Assembly (NCBI GenBank): GCA_012517065.1
Contig: JAAYVR010000156.1
Coordinates: forward strand, 1-39,734
DNA: 39,734 nucleotides
Reading direction: 5' to 3'
Source of the DNA: Verrucomicrobiota bacterium
Lineage (GTDB): Bacteria > Verrucomicrobiota > Verrucomicrobiia > Limisphaerales > J093
Part shown: positions 15,001 to 23,703 of the stretch, piece by piece
Position numbering within the stretch: the stretch's first letter is position 1
Layout: each line of letters starts with the position of its first letter
Program-made: the position numbers and the translations under genes
Notes under the pieces: model-generated
What the model was told of the DNA's origin: nothing
The model's input: the letters and a program-made list of their open reading frames with translations, nothing else
The model's database searches: none

Positions 15001-17141
15001 GGCCGGGAATTCCCGGCTATGAACCGTCGAAACCATGCTTATATGAAATCACACCCGTTTGGGAAAGCGCCGAGCTGGGCCAGGAATCAATCCAGTTCAC
15101 TTTTCCACCCGGCGTCGCACAGGCCGGCCATGTTTATCGGGTCGGTGTTCGATACATGGACGTCACAGGCCGGGCGAGTCATTGGTCGGCGCCGATCCAG
15201 TTTGTTGCCGGGTCACCCGACAACGCGGCTCTTCTGGTTGAGCATCTGCAGATAACGGAACTGATGTTTCATCCGGCTGACGACGAGACATACGAGTTCG
15301 TTGAGTTGCACAACTCGAGTTTGACCGACACGCTCGATCTGGGCGGTGTATGTTTCACTGAAGGCATTGACTACACGTTCCCGGCCGGAACGGTAATGGG
15401 ACCCGGGGCTTATCTGTTGGTTGTGCGGTCTGATCCTGCGAACGAATTCGAGTCGTTTCGGGCGCATTACCGGCTTGGCGTTCAGGTTCACATTGTGGGG
15501 CCTTATTCAGGCTCGCTTCGCAATGAGGGGGAAAGAATCACGCTGCGCGTCTGCGGCAGCGGAGAGACGATATTGTCATTTGCATACGACAACAGCCGGT
15601 TTTGGCCGATCGCGGCGCAAGGAGCCGGTCATTCGATGGTGCCCGTTCCTGAAGCTCTTGCTGTTGGTGGTGGCCGTTTGTTGGAGTACAGCGGGAACTG
15701 GCGAGCCAGCGCGTACATTGGCGGGTCACCCGGTGGTCCTGATTTGGGGCCTGAGCGGAGTCTTTTGATAAACGAGTTTATGGCGGCTGCGGAGGAGGGC
15801 AGTGGGACGGGCTCGGGGCACCTATCAGACGACTGGCTCGAACTCTACAATGCTGGCAGCGAACCATTAGAACTGGCTGGGTGGTATCTGAGCGATGATC
15901 CGGCGCGGTTGGACAAATGGCAGCTTGCTCACGTTGTGCTTCCGGCGGGTTCGTATTTGTCGGTTGATCGGGCAAATGGTTTGTTGGATTCGTTGGTGAT
16001 TCCGTTTGCATTGAACGGGGAAGGCGGCGAGCTGTATCTTTCGCATCTTCCGGAAACGGGCGTGGGCATGGTTGCAGATGCTGTGAGGTATAAGGGGCAG
16101 GAACCGGGCTATTCATATGGGCGGGTGCGTGAGTTGTCGGGGTGTTGGGCCCGGACGTTACCGACCCGCGATGGGCCAAATGTTTCTGCGGCGGTAGGTT
16201 TGTACATCAGCGAGGTGATGTATCACCCGTATGACACTGTGCGTGGTGGGAGCCGACTTGATAACACGGCTGATGAGTACGTCGAGATTTACAATTCGAA
16301 TCCTTTTCCTGTCTCGTTGGCTGAGGGTGCGCACTCATGGCGTTTGAGTGGAGGTGTGGATTTTGCCTTTCCTGCGGGTGTGAGCATTCCCGCCAACGGC
16401 TATTTCTTGGTCGTGAGCTTCGATCCGGGCATCGAGTCGGATCTTTCGCTGTTCAAGCGGAAATACGGGATTGCGGATTCTGGCGTGGTGGTTGTGGGCC
16501 CTTACGCGGGAAAGCTGGCGAACAGCAGTGACACGGTTGTTTTGGAGAAACCTGTGATTTTGGAGACAAACGGCGAGGTGGTTGCGTGGGCTGTTGTAGA
16601 TGAAGTTAACTACGCTGATTGCTGGCCGTGGCCTGAGGGTTTGGCGGATGGGGGCGGGTCTTCATTGCAACGAGTCGCCGTGCCCGGCTGTGGTGCGGCT
16701 GGCTGGGTTGCGCTCATGCCGACGCCCGGGATGGCGTGGACTGCCGAGTCGAGGGCGGACAATGATCTCGATGGCTTGCCGGATTATTGGGAGATTGACA
16801 ACGAGCTAAGTCCAACCGACGCGGAAGGCGAGAACGGCGGGCATGGAGACCCGGACGGGGATGGGCTCGACAATCGCACTGAATGGATGCTTGGCACTCG
16901 GCCTCGAACGGTGACACTCAGGTTCAATGGGATAGAATCGAAAGAAAACAGCATGGTGATAAGGCACAACGTGCCTGCGGGGTTTGCTGTTCGGGTCGAG
17001 GCATCCGAGAGCCTGACGGGCGATTGGGTCGAGGTTGTTTCTTGGGGAGCTGAACCGGCGCCAAGGTTTGTGGAGGCAATTATCCCGCTCTGGCAGACAA
17101 GGACTGGCTGGCGATTCTATCGTTTGGTCGGGGGTCAATGA
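12057..17141 (+). CDS. Giant secreted CotH-kinase/lamin-tail-domain protein
   Basis: From the chosen start the protein has about 1694 residues; numbers below count from an earlier ATG at 11940. Domains in order: signal peptide (hydrophobic core 60-75, cleavage near AVG-ES), lamin-tail domain (LTD) 77-220, a jelly-roll domain 225-397, an Ig-like domain 410-535, a CotH spore-coat-kinase domain 555-960, a fibronectin-like domain about 975-1090, LTDs at 1100-1255, 1272-1410 and 1418-1600, a DxDxDG calcium repeat 1605-1650, and a small beta module ending GWRFYRL. In the CotH domain the D805..N811 and IPWDLD (829-831) segments match the catalytic region, so it may be active. The start at 12057 puts the signal peptide at the N-terminus; the ATG at 11940 would leave a 60-residue basic tail before it. 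Probably a surface or biofilm protein. The next giant gene starts 35 bases later. Confidence 0.9.
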   Translation: MQRVGCGRRVARFLSGGWGWVWMCTVLLLGVVPAAVGESDLIINEIHHSPDVKTEKVEFVELYNRSTNAVDLSGWRLSDGVEFVFAQGVVAGPGGYVVVAQDPVALKQKFGVTAYGPWTGRLDNHGETVELRDASGALRDKVTYKLGFPWPVVGDPPGYSIELINPVADNDLGGHWRASVAGNVQQSKRLVVNNGAVWRYMKGTAAPPVGWRETGFDDSGWAAGAAPIGYDPNVRMGTALDDMRGNYLSVFMRTTFDLTNAASITGLELTALYDDGFKLWINGTHITDVFMDSGEVPYDRPARTTRESDNFEQIIVNLPAGVLRDGRNVLAVHLANGNLSSSSDCFFDCKLSVVAGPSARGPTPGRLNAAFSAHVPPALRQVSHLPRQPRSGEPVKVTIKATSETGIVSVNLQYQIVDPGRYIELSDPAYASEWITLAMNDVGEDGDELAGDNVFTVTVPATVQQHRRLVRYRIVATDSAGASAQAPASDDPEPNFAFFCYDGVPAWTGAVRPGVTARFTVSAEEMNRLPVYHLIAKKKAVEDCTWYDRSHGDEYFWQGTLVYDGEVYDHIRFRPRGGVWRYAMGKNMWKFDFNRGHDFQGRDNWGRKFDVTWTKLNLGANIQQGDYLHRGEQGMFESVGFRLFQLAGVPAMDTAFVQFRIIDEQIETDPADQYHSDFWGLYLAVEQPDGRFLDAHGLPDGNLYKMEGGTGEPNNLGPDGPADGSDLRTFMNTYNSTPAEAWWRANLCLPSYYGYQAIVQAIHHYDIADGKNYFYYRNPADGLWWVIPWDLDLTWADNMYRAGQQGGDEPFKSRVLSNFSASPRYPSIVREFRNRVREIRDLLWNSDQAFALIDEYALLVKGTNNPSIIDADRAQWDYNPIMTNSSIVQLSKAGVGRFYQQGHGTKDFNGMVQLMKDYVGYRATNTTFSLDTIAAEPGIPGTPVATYSGPTGYPANGLSFSASPFSGTGFASVKWRIAEVRWPGIPGYEPSKPCLYEITPVWESAELGQESIQFTFPPGVAQAGHVYRVGVRYMDVTGRASHWSAPIQFVAGSPDNAALLVEHLQITELMFHPADDETYEFVELHNSSLTDTLDLGGVCFTEGIDYTFPAGTVMGPGAYLLVVRSDPANEFESFRAHYRLGVQVHIVGPYSGSLRNEGERITLRVCGSGETILSFAYDNSRFWPIAAQGAGHSMVPVPEALAVGGGRLLEYSGNWRASAYIGGSPGGPDLGPERSLLINEFMAAAEEGSGTGSGHLSDDWLELYNAGSEPLELAGWYLSDDPARLDKWQLAHVVLPAGSYLSVDRANGLLDSLVIPFALNGEGGELYLSHLPETGVGMVADAVRYKGQEPGYSYGRVRELSGCWARTLPTRDGPNVSAAVGLYISEVMYHPYDTVRGGSRLDNTADEYVEIYNSNPFPVSLAEGAHSWRLSGGVDFAFPAGVSIPANGYFLVVSFDPGIESDLSLFKRKYGIADSGVVVVGPYAGKLANSSDTVVLEKPVILETNGEVVAWAVVDEVNYADCWPWPEGLADGGGSSLQRVAVPGCGAAGWVALMPTPGMAWTAESRADNDLDGLPDYWEIDNELSPTDAEGENGGHGDPDGDGLDNRTEWMLGTRPRTVTLRFNGIESKENSMVIRHNVPAGFAVRVEASESLTGDWVEVVSWGAEPAPRFVEAIIPLWQTRTGWRFYRLVGGQ
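13183..13202. repeat. Type B-like hairpin inside the giant gene
   Basis: CACCTGCCT-TG-AGGCAGGTG is a perfect 9-base-pair stem preceded by GTTC, just as intergenic type B hairpins are preceded by GTTC. It lies in frame in the linker between the jelly-roll and Ig-like domains. It could be an inserted copy, or chance. Confidence 0.5.
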
Positions 17142-17176
17142 ATTTCCGATGGACCGGTAAAAATCCCTCTTCTTGA

Positions 17177-20100
17177 ATGGAACACAAAGAACCAAAGGGC
17201 GGCGGATTGGCGGCGATGTGTCTTGTTTTGTTGCTGGGCGCTTGCCACGGATTGCAGTCGCAGTTGGCGGTGCCTGTGACATTTGATGATGGCGCGATGC
17301 GCGCAGCAGCGTCATCTGGGGAAGAGCCGGTCATTGTCGGTGTTTCTCCGGCACCTGGGCCGTTGACGCGGTTGACATCGGTAACCGTGGTTTTCAGTGA
17401 ACCGGTTACCGGGGTTGACGCAAAGGATTTGCGTGTGAACGACATTCCTGCGACCGGCCTTGTGGGTTCTGGCGATACCTACACCTTCATGTTCCCGCAG
17501 CCTGCGATGGGCATCATACAAATCTCATGGGACATGAACTGTGGAATAACTGATTTGGCGACGCCACCGAATCAGTTCAACCCGACCGGCGCGACAGCGC
17601 GATGGATGTATGAGTTGTACGATCCGACGCCGCCGGTCATTGCTATGCTGAACCCGCCAGCGGATCAGCATGTCTGGCAACTGCGGCAAATCGAGGTTGT
17701 GTTCAACAAAGCGGTCGCGGGTGTTGATGCTACGGACCTGATGATAAATGGGAGGCCGGCGAATTCGGTTTCAGGGGCGGCGGCGGGTCCGTACGTTTTT
17801 CTGTTCGACGCGCAGGCGGCCGGATTCGTCACGGTCACGTGGGCCACAAATCACGGGATAACCGATTGCACTCCGGCTGGGAGTCTGTTTGAGGGCGGTT
17901 CGTGGTCATATCAGGTTGACCCTGCGCAGCCCGTTCCGTTGATCATGATCAACGAGATCATGGCCGAGAACGCGACCGGGCTCAAAGACGAGGATGGAGA
18001 TGCTGAAGACTGGATCGAGCTTTACAATGCATGGACAAACGATGTGGCGCTGGCCGGGTGGTCACTGAGCGACGATGCTCAGAACCCGGGCAAATGGGTT
18101 TTCCCAAACGTCACTTTGGGCTCGGGAAAGTTCATGGTGGTGTTTGCGTCGGGCAAGGACCGCAAGCCGACGACAAGTGGCGGCAGATTGCACACAAACT
18201 TCAAGCTGGGGGTTAACGGCGAGTATCTGGGGCTTTTCATGCCGGAGTCGCCGCGTTTTGCGGTGAGCGAGCTGGCGCCGCAATTCCCGGAGCAGCGGAT
18301 TGATGTTTCTTACGGTAGAGACAGTGCTGGCGAATGGAAGTACTATGCACGCGGTTCGCCGGGGTTGGCCAATGGCACAAGTGTCATCAGCAATTCGGTT
18401 TCGCCGGTGCATTTCAGTGTCAGGCGAGGGTTTTTCGCAAAACCGTTCAAGCTGTCATTGGCGACCGAAACGCCCGGGTCGCAGATCATATATACCATGG
18501 ACGGCAGCATTCCGAGTCTTACCAACGGAGTTGTTTATACGAACCCGGTGACGATTGCGTCCACGCGGATTGTGCGTGCTGCTGCATTTAGGACAAACTG
18601 GCTGCCATCAAGAGTCGAGACGCACACTTACCTTTACGGTTTGCCACAGGCACGGCGAGCGTTGCCGGCACTTTCGATTGTCACGGCTTCGAACAATCTT
18701 TACGGTCCAAAGGGGATTATGGAGTACAATCCCAGGAACACGATCTATCACGGCATTGCTTGGGAACGGCCGGTGTCGGTGGAATGGATCAACCCTGTGG
18801 ACAACAGCGGCTTTCAATTGGACTGTGGCTTGAGGGTTCATGGTGGTGGTTACATAAGGAACCTTTACAACTACAGGTCCGGCGCGTTGCCGGAAAGCAA
18901 GTACTCATTCAGGCTCTATTTCAGGGGCGACTACGGCCCCGGCAGGTTGGAACAACCGATATTCCCCGAGGTGCCTGCAGAATCGTTCGATACAATCGTG
19001 CTGCGGGCCGGAATGAACGATCACACCAATCCGTTTTTGCGGGACGAATTTGCGCGGCGGCTCGAGGCAGATGTTGGCCAGGTGTCGGCAAGGGGGACAT
19101 TTGTCCACTTGTTTTTGAACGGCACATACAAGGGCTACTACAACCCAACCGAGCGGATTGGGGTTGATTTCTTGAGAACCTACCATGGCGGGGGTGACAA
19201 ATGGGACATTATTGCCGCGATGGGTGAGGTTGTTGAAGGCGACAACAGCGCCTGGCGCCAGCTTCTGACCTACGCCACGAGTTTCAATTTGAATCTTGCC
19301 GAGCGTTATCAGGAGATTGAACGGCGTCTTGATACGACGAACTTCGTCGAGTATCTGCTGCCTTTGATTTACGCGGACACGGATGACTGGCCGCATAACA
19401 ACTGGCGCGCGGCAAGGGAAAAGGTTGCAGGCGGTCTGTTTAGGTTTTACGCGTGGGATGCCGAATGGTCTTTCGGCTTTAACAGTAGTCCAAGCCACAA
19501 CACAATCGCAAACCAGTTGAGCAGTTTGAGTCCGCCGTGGGGCGGCACAGATATCCAGCGTTTGTTTCGCGCGCTGACGAACAGCTATGAGTTCAGGCTG
19601 CTGTTTGCTGATCGGGTTCACCGGCATTTTTTCAATGACGGGGCTTTGACGGACGCGCGGATTCGAGCGCGGTACGACTGGTTGAAATCGCAAATCGCTC
19701 CTGCCATATCCGGGTTCAATGACAGCATTGGGACGTCGTGGATTCCACAACGACGTCGTTATCTAACGAACCACTTTGCGCAAGCCGGTCTGTTGGCTTC
19801 CTCGAACGCGCCCGTGTTCAGTCTGCATGGCGGGCGAGTGCCGCGGGGGTATGCTCTGACCATGCGTGCGGGGCTTGGGGACATTTACTACACGGTGGAT
19901 GGCAGTGATCCGCGGACCAGATTCACAAGTGCGATTGCGCCTGGTGCAATGCTGTACAGCTCGGGGGCGCCTGTTGTTTTGGATGCTTCGGCAATTGTGC
20001 GGGCGCGAACGCGTTGGGGTACAAACTGGAGCGCTGTCACTGAGGCTGTGTTCCGTGTGCAAGACTTCGGCCTGCCGCTGCGGATTGTCGAGATCATGTA

Positions 20101-23100
20101 TCATCCGCCCGGAGACGAGCCTTACGAGTTCATCGAGCTTGAGAATGTCAGTGCTGTTCCGATCGACATCAGCAATGTCAGTTTGGAAGGGGTGACATTC
20201 AGGTTTCTGCAATCGACGGTTTTGCCTGGTGGGGGGAGGGTGCTGCTTGCTTCAGATGCCAACCCGGTGGCGTTTCACAACCGTTACCCGGGGGTGAGGG
20301 TTGATGGGTATTTCAAGGGTTCATTGTCGAACTCGGGTGAGCGGCTTTCCTTGTTGGACGGTGCGGGCCGGGTAATCGAGTCGGTGCACTACAGGGACGG
20401 TGATGGTTGGCCGACTGAGGCTGATGGGGGAGGGTACTCACTCGAGATTATCAATCCGCATGGGGATCCCAGTGATCCAGCCAATTGGCGTGCGAGCGTG
20501 AGTCAGGGTGGATCACCTGGCGCGCAGAATCCTGTTGTGCCGACGCCTGAGGTGCGATTGAACGAAGTTTATGTCTGCGGCGATGGTTCTGCCGGGGGTG
20601 GAAGCTTGTCAGAAGGCTGGATAGAAATCTTCAATTCCAGCGACGCGCCGCAAGGTGTAGGTGGATGGAGATTGCGGAACGCGGATGGCACAAAACAGTA
20701 TGTTTTTCCGCCTATCACGATTGGGTCGAAAGAATATGTTCTGGTATGGCTGGGTCTGGATCAGGTCACGAACAAGTTGAATGCCGGATTCAGTTGTGAT
20801 TGTTCGGGCGAGAGTCTCTTCCTTGAGGGGCCGCAGGGGAAACGAATTGATGCAGTGTCCTTTGGCCAGCAGGCAAGGGGTTATTCGATCGGCCGGATTG
20901 GAGAGGGAGCTGAATGGGGACTTGCAAAGCCGACGCCTGGGGCTGCCAACGAAGCTGCGCTGCTGGCTTCTCAGACGAATCTGGTGATTAACGAGCTGCT
21001 CGCGAACGCAGTGCATGGGGGCACGGATTGGATCGAGCTGTTCAATCGTGACGATCATGCGCCCGTGGCGTTGCGTGGACTTTCGCTTGCGACGAGCAAT
21101 GCACTGTTTCAGGTGACATCGCTTTCGTTTTGCGATCCGCGCGGTCATGTTCTTTTGATTGCTGACGAACAACCCGGCCCGGCGCACGTCAATTTCAAGC
21201 TGCCCGCCGCGCGGGGGTTTGTCGTGCTGTATGATCCGTTGGGGAATCAGCTCGACAGGATAGCATACACGAACGCTGTGGAAGGAGTGTCATTGGGCAG
21301 ATTGCCGGACGGGTCCGCGACTATTCTTGCGTTTCCCGGCACGCCGAGTCCGGCCGCGCCGAACTATGTTCTGCCAGTGGGCGGGCTGCGGATCAACGAG
21401 ATCATGGCAATCAACAGACGCTCGATAACGAATGCCCACGGCCGTTGTGCTGATTGGATCGAATTGTTTAATCCGGAAGAAACTGAAGTGGATTTGTCAG
21501 GAATGAGCTTGAGCACAGATGTTAAGGGCGGGGACGGATACCGTTTGCCGGTGGGGACCAAAGTAGCGCCCAATGGTTACCTTGTTGTGTGGTGCGATGA
21601 TGAGGCGCCGGTTTCGGTCGAACCCGGCACATTGTTAAACTGCGGTTTAGGTCTGCGGGGCGAGGGCGGCTCTGTGTTCTTGAAGGACACGAGCGGGCAA
21701 CTGATTGATGCAGTGACGTATGGTTTCCAACATCCTGACATGTCGATTGGGCGGACAGGATCAGATTGGGCGTTGCTGGCTGTCCCGACGCCGGGAGGGC
21801 CGAATTCGAGTGTTGCCGAACTCGGCGATCCTGGTGTTGTTCGGATTAACGAATGGATGGCGAGTGCAAGGGGTGCCGACTGGCTGGAGTTGTACAATCC
21901 GGGGCCGTTGCCGGTTAACATTGGCGGCCTTGTTCTCACGGATGATCCGTCACTTTCGGGCCAGACAAATCATGTTATTGCGCCGCTGACGATCATTCCT
22001 GGACCGGGCTGGATTGCGTACAAAGCTGACGGGGATGCGTCGCAAGGGCCGGATCATCTACCGTTCAAGCTCGATGCGTTGGGCGAGACGATTCGGTTGT
22101 ATTCGAAGAATTACAGCATTATTGACGAAGTGAACCTGCTGGTGCAGGAGCGCGGGGTGTCGGAAGGGCGTTTTCCTGACGGAAGCACAAACATCGCAAG
22201 GTTGTGTTTGTGCAGTTCGCCGGCGGGCCCGAATTCCCTTGTTAATGACACGGTCGTCATCAACGAGATTATGTACCATCCGATTTCCTATTCTGACAGT
22301 GGCGCGTTTGAGAATGTCGCCGAGGAATACATCGAGCTGTACAACATGTCAGACGTTGATGTGCCGTTGTTCGACCTCGAACATCCGGCGAATACATGGA
22401 GAGTCACTGGCGGCATTGAATTTAGTTTTCCCACGAACATGTGGTTTGGCCCGGGATCGTTTCTAGTTGTTGTTCCGTTCGACCCATCGACGGACAAGGC
22501 CGCCAGAACATCGTTTGTGAACAAATACCAAATCAATGGCCAAACAAGATTGGTTGGTCCGTGGCGTGGCAAACTGGCAAATGAGGGTGAGACAGTGGAA
22601 TTGGTGAAGCCCGCCCAGCTCCAAGTGTCAGGGAATTCTGGTCCGACTTACGTTTCTTGGGTTCCTGTGGATTGGGTAAGTTATTCCGGTGATGCACCGT
22701 GGCCGAGTGCTGCGAATGGGACGGGCTTTTCTTTGCAGCGCGTAATGCCGTCGGCATATGGCAACGCACCAGGACATTGGTGTGCCATCGCCCCAACTCC
22801 CGGCGCGGTGAACATTCCTGACTCGCTCGATTCAGACGGCGACGGTCTCCCAGACGTATGGGAGATTCTCCATGGGCTGAACCCATTTGTGGGTGCCGAC
22901 CAAGACGGTCCTGATGGCGACCCTGACGGCGACGGCCTGACAAACATGCAGGAATATGGGGCTCACACCGAGCCTCAGTCGGCGACTTTGCTCATTCTGG
23001 ACTTTGCCGTGGGCGAGAATGAAATGCGGTTCACTTGCAACGTCATGGCGGGGATTGGTTGTGCTGTTGAAGCTTGCGAGAGTCTGCAAACCCCTGTTTG

Positions 23101-23224
23101 GGATATTCTCATGGAACTTCCAGCCCCGGAGAAGACTGGCCTTAGTACGTTTTCAGTTCCGCTTGATGCGCGGAGTGACGCGCGCTTTTTGAGGCTCAGA
23201 CTTCGCGATTCCGGTGCGCGCTGA
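17177..23224 (+). CDS. Giant CotH-kinase protein with seven lamin-tail domains
   Basis: The protein has 2015 residues. A short N-terminus leads to a signal segment with a lipobox-like LGAC (C23), so it may be a lipoprotein. Then come two SbsA-type Ig-like domains (53-145, 150-247), LTD1 254-400, a chitobiase/FN3-associated domain 410-487 (IIYTMDGSIP), a CotH kinase domain 495-860, a second chitobiase-type domain 878-962 (IYYTVDGSDP), and six more LTDs (965-1115, 1125-1260, 1268-1395, 1401-1545, 1552-1690, 1693-1878). Calcium-type DSDGDGLPD repeats (1884-1925) and a final beta module follow. Candidate CotH active-site residues are D737, N742 and D761; the D-to-N spacing of five matches my recollection of Bacillus CotH. 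It follows a related giant gene by 35 bases, probably co-transcribed. Function is unknown beyond a secreted or surface role. Confidence 0.92.
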   Translation: MEHKEPKGGGLAAMCLVLLLGACHGLQSQLAVPVTFDDGAMRAAASSGEEPVIVGVSPAPGPLTRLTSVTVVFSEPVTGVDAKDLRVNDIPATGLVGSGDTYTFMFPQPAMGIIQISWDMNCGITDLATPPNQFNPTGATARWMYELYDPTPPVIAMLNPPADQHVWQLRQIEVVFNKAVAGVDATDLMINGRPANSVSGAAAGPYVFLFDAQAAGFVTVTWATNHGITDCTPAGSLFEGGSWSYQVDPAQPVPLIMINEIMAENATGLKDEDGDAEDWIELYNAWTNDVALAGWSLSDDAQNPGKWVFPNVTLGSGKFMVVFASGKDRKPTTSGGRLHTNFKLGVNGEYLGLFMPESPRFAVSELAPQFPEQRIDVSYGRDSAGEWKYYARGSPGLANGTSVISNSVSPVHFSVRRGFFAKPFKLSLATETPGSQIIYTMDGSIPSLTNGVVYTNPVTIASTRIVRAAAFRTNWLPSRVETHTYLYGLPQARRALPALSIVTASNNLYGPKGIMEYNPRNTIYHGIAWERPVSVEWINPVDNSGFQLDCGLRVHGGGYIRNLYNYRSGALPESKYSFRLYFRGDYGPGRLEQPIFPEVPAESFDTIVLRAGMNDHTNPFLRDEFARRLEADVGQVSARGTFVHLFLNGTYKGYYNPTERIGVDFLRTYHGGGDKWDIIAAMGEVVEGDNSAWRQLLTYATSFNLNLAERYQEIERRLDTTNFVEYLLPLIYADTDDWPHNNWRAAREKVAGGLFRFYAWDAEWSFGFNSSPSHNTIANQLSSLSPPWGGTDIQRLFRALTNSYEFRLLFADRVHRHFFNDGALTDARIRARYDWLKSQIAPAISGFNDSIGTSWIPQRRRYLTNHFAQAGLLASSNAPVFSLHGGRVPRGYALTMRAGLGDIYYTVDGSDPRTRFTSAIAPGAMLYSSGAPVVLDASAIVRARTRWGTNWSAVTEAVFRVQDFGLPLRIVEIMYHPPGDEPYEFIELENVSAVPIDISNVSLEGVTFRFLQSTVLPGGGRVLLASDANPVAFHNRYPGVRVDGYFKGSLSNSGERLSLLDGAGRVIESVHYRDGDGWPTEADGGGYSLEIINPHGDPSDPANWRASVSQGGSPGAQNPVVPTPEVRLNEVYVCGDGSAGGGSLSEGWIEIFNSSDAPQGVGGWRLRNADGTKQYVFPPITIGSKEYVLVWLGLDQVTNKLNAGFSCDCSGESLFLEGPQGKRIDAVSFGQQARGYSIGRIGEGAEWGLAKPTPGAANEAALLASQTNLVINELLANAVHGGTDWIELFNRDDHAPVALRGLSLATSNALFQVTSLSFCDPRGHVLLIADEQPGPAHVNFKLPAARGFVVLYDPLGNQLDRIAYTNAVEGVSLGRLPDGSATILAFPGTPSPAAPNYVLPVGGLRINEIMAINRRSITNAHGRCADWIELFNPEETEVDLSGMSLSTDVKGGDGYRLPVGTKVAPNGYLVVWCDDEAPVSVEPGTLLNCGLGLRGEGGSVFLKDTSGQLIDAVTYGFQHPDMSIGRTGSDWALLAVPTPGGPNSSVAELGDPGVVRINEWMASARGADWLELYNPGPLPVNIGGLVLTDDPSLSGQTNHVIAPLTIIPGPGWIAYKADGDASQGPDHLPFKLDALGETIRLYSKNYSIIDEVNLLVQERGVSEGRFPDGSTNIARLCLCSSPAGPNSLVNDTVVINEIMYHPISYSDSGAFENVAEEYIELYNMSDVDVPLFDLEHPANTWRVTGGIEFSFPTNMWFGPGSFLVVVPFDPSTDKAARTSFVNKYQINGQTRLVGPWRGKLANEGETVELVKPAQLQVSGNSGPTYVSWVPVDWVSYSGDAPWPSAANGTGFSLQRVMPSAYGNAPGHWCAIAPTPGAVNIPDSLDSDGDGLPDVWEILHGLNPFVGADQDGPDGDPDGDGLTNMQEYGAHTEPQSATLLILDFAVGENEMRFTCNVMAGIGCAVEACESLQTPVWDILMELPAPEKTGLSTFSVPLDARSDARFLRLRLRDSGAR

Positions 23225-23296
23225 ATGCAACCGGTTTCTGTCTTGACTGCGGCTCGAGGTGGTCTTTGCCGCCGTAGGTCTTTGGCTCACTTTCGT

Positions 23297-23551
23297 TTAT
23301 CGGTAATGTTCCAACCGCATGCCAGTGTCAACGAGGAGCACCAGGAACAGAAGGATCATTAGGCCGCCGGTGAGCCGTAACCACAGCTCGTAGTTGGCTG
23401 AAGTGAGGCGTAGTCGGAGCCTCGAGGCTTTGCTTGTGCGCTTGAGCGCCTCATGGTGCACATTAATCTTGAGCTGGATACGTTCTGCGTAAAACAGCAA
23501 CCAGCTCCCACCGAACAACAAAAGCGCGCACAATGTTATCCTGGAAAGCAT
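23297..23551 (-). CDS. Small protein with two membrane segments
   Basis: This 84-residue frame has a hydrophobic N-terminal stretch (about 4-22), a basic middle (about 26-56), and a second hydrophobic stretch (about 60-77). Such a two-helix layout is unlikely by chance, but no family was recognised and there is no strong ribosome site. It lies opposite in strand between two plus-strand surface-protein genes. A competing 86-residue frame on the same strand (23463-23723) is basic and featureless, and was left out. Confidence 0.5.
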   Translation of the reverse strand: MLSRITLCALLLFGGSWLLFYAERIQLKINVHHEALKRTSKASRLRLRLTSANYELWLRLTGGLMILLFLVLLVDTGMRLEHYR

Positions 23552-23703
23552 GTTCGGGCCAAGATCTGCGTGGTAGCTTACGTAATGTCAAAACTTTGTC
23601 CAGAACTCTCGCAATCACTCTTTGCCAGCGGGCTTCGGATTTAACCTTGACGGCTTTCTTGGGTTTTTGTAGTCGTCTAAATGAATCGTAATCAACATGA
23701 TGT

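Noticed and set aside
17177-17215. Start of the second giant protein derived from a type B repeat (PKGGGLAA resembles the repeat's PPKGGTLAA)
   Set aside because: The nucleotide match is loose and lacks the palindrome; chance cannot be excluded.
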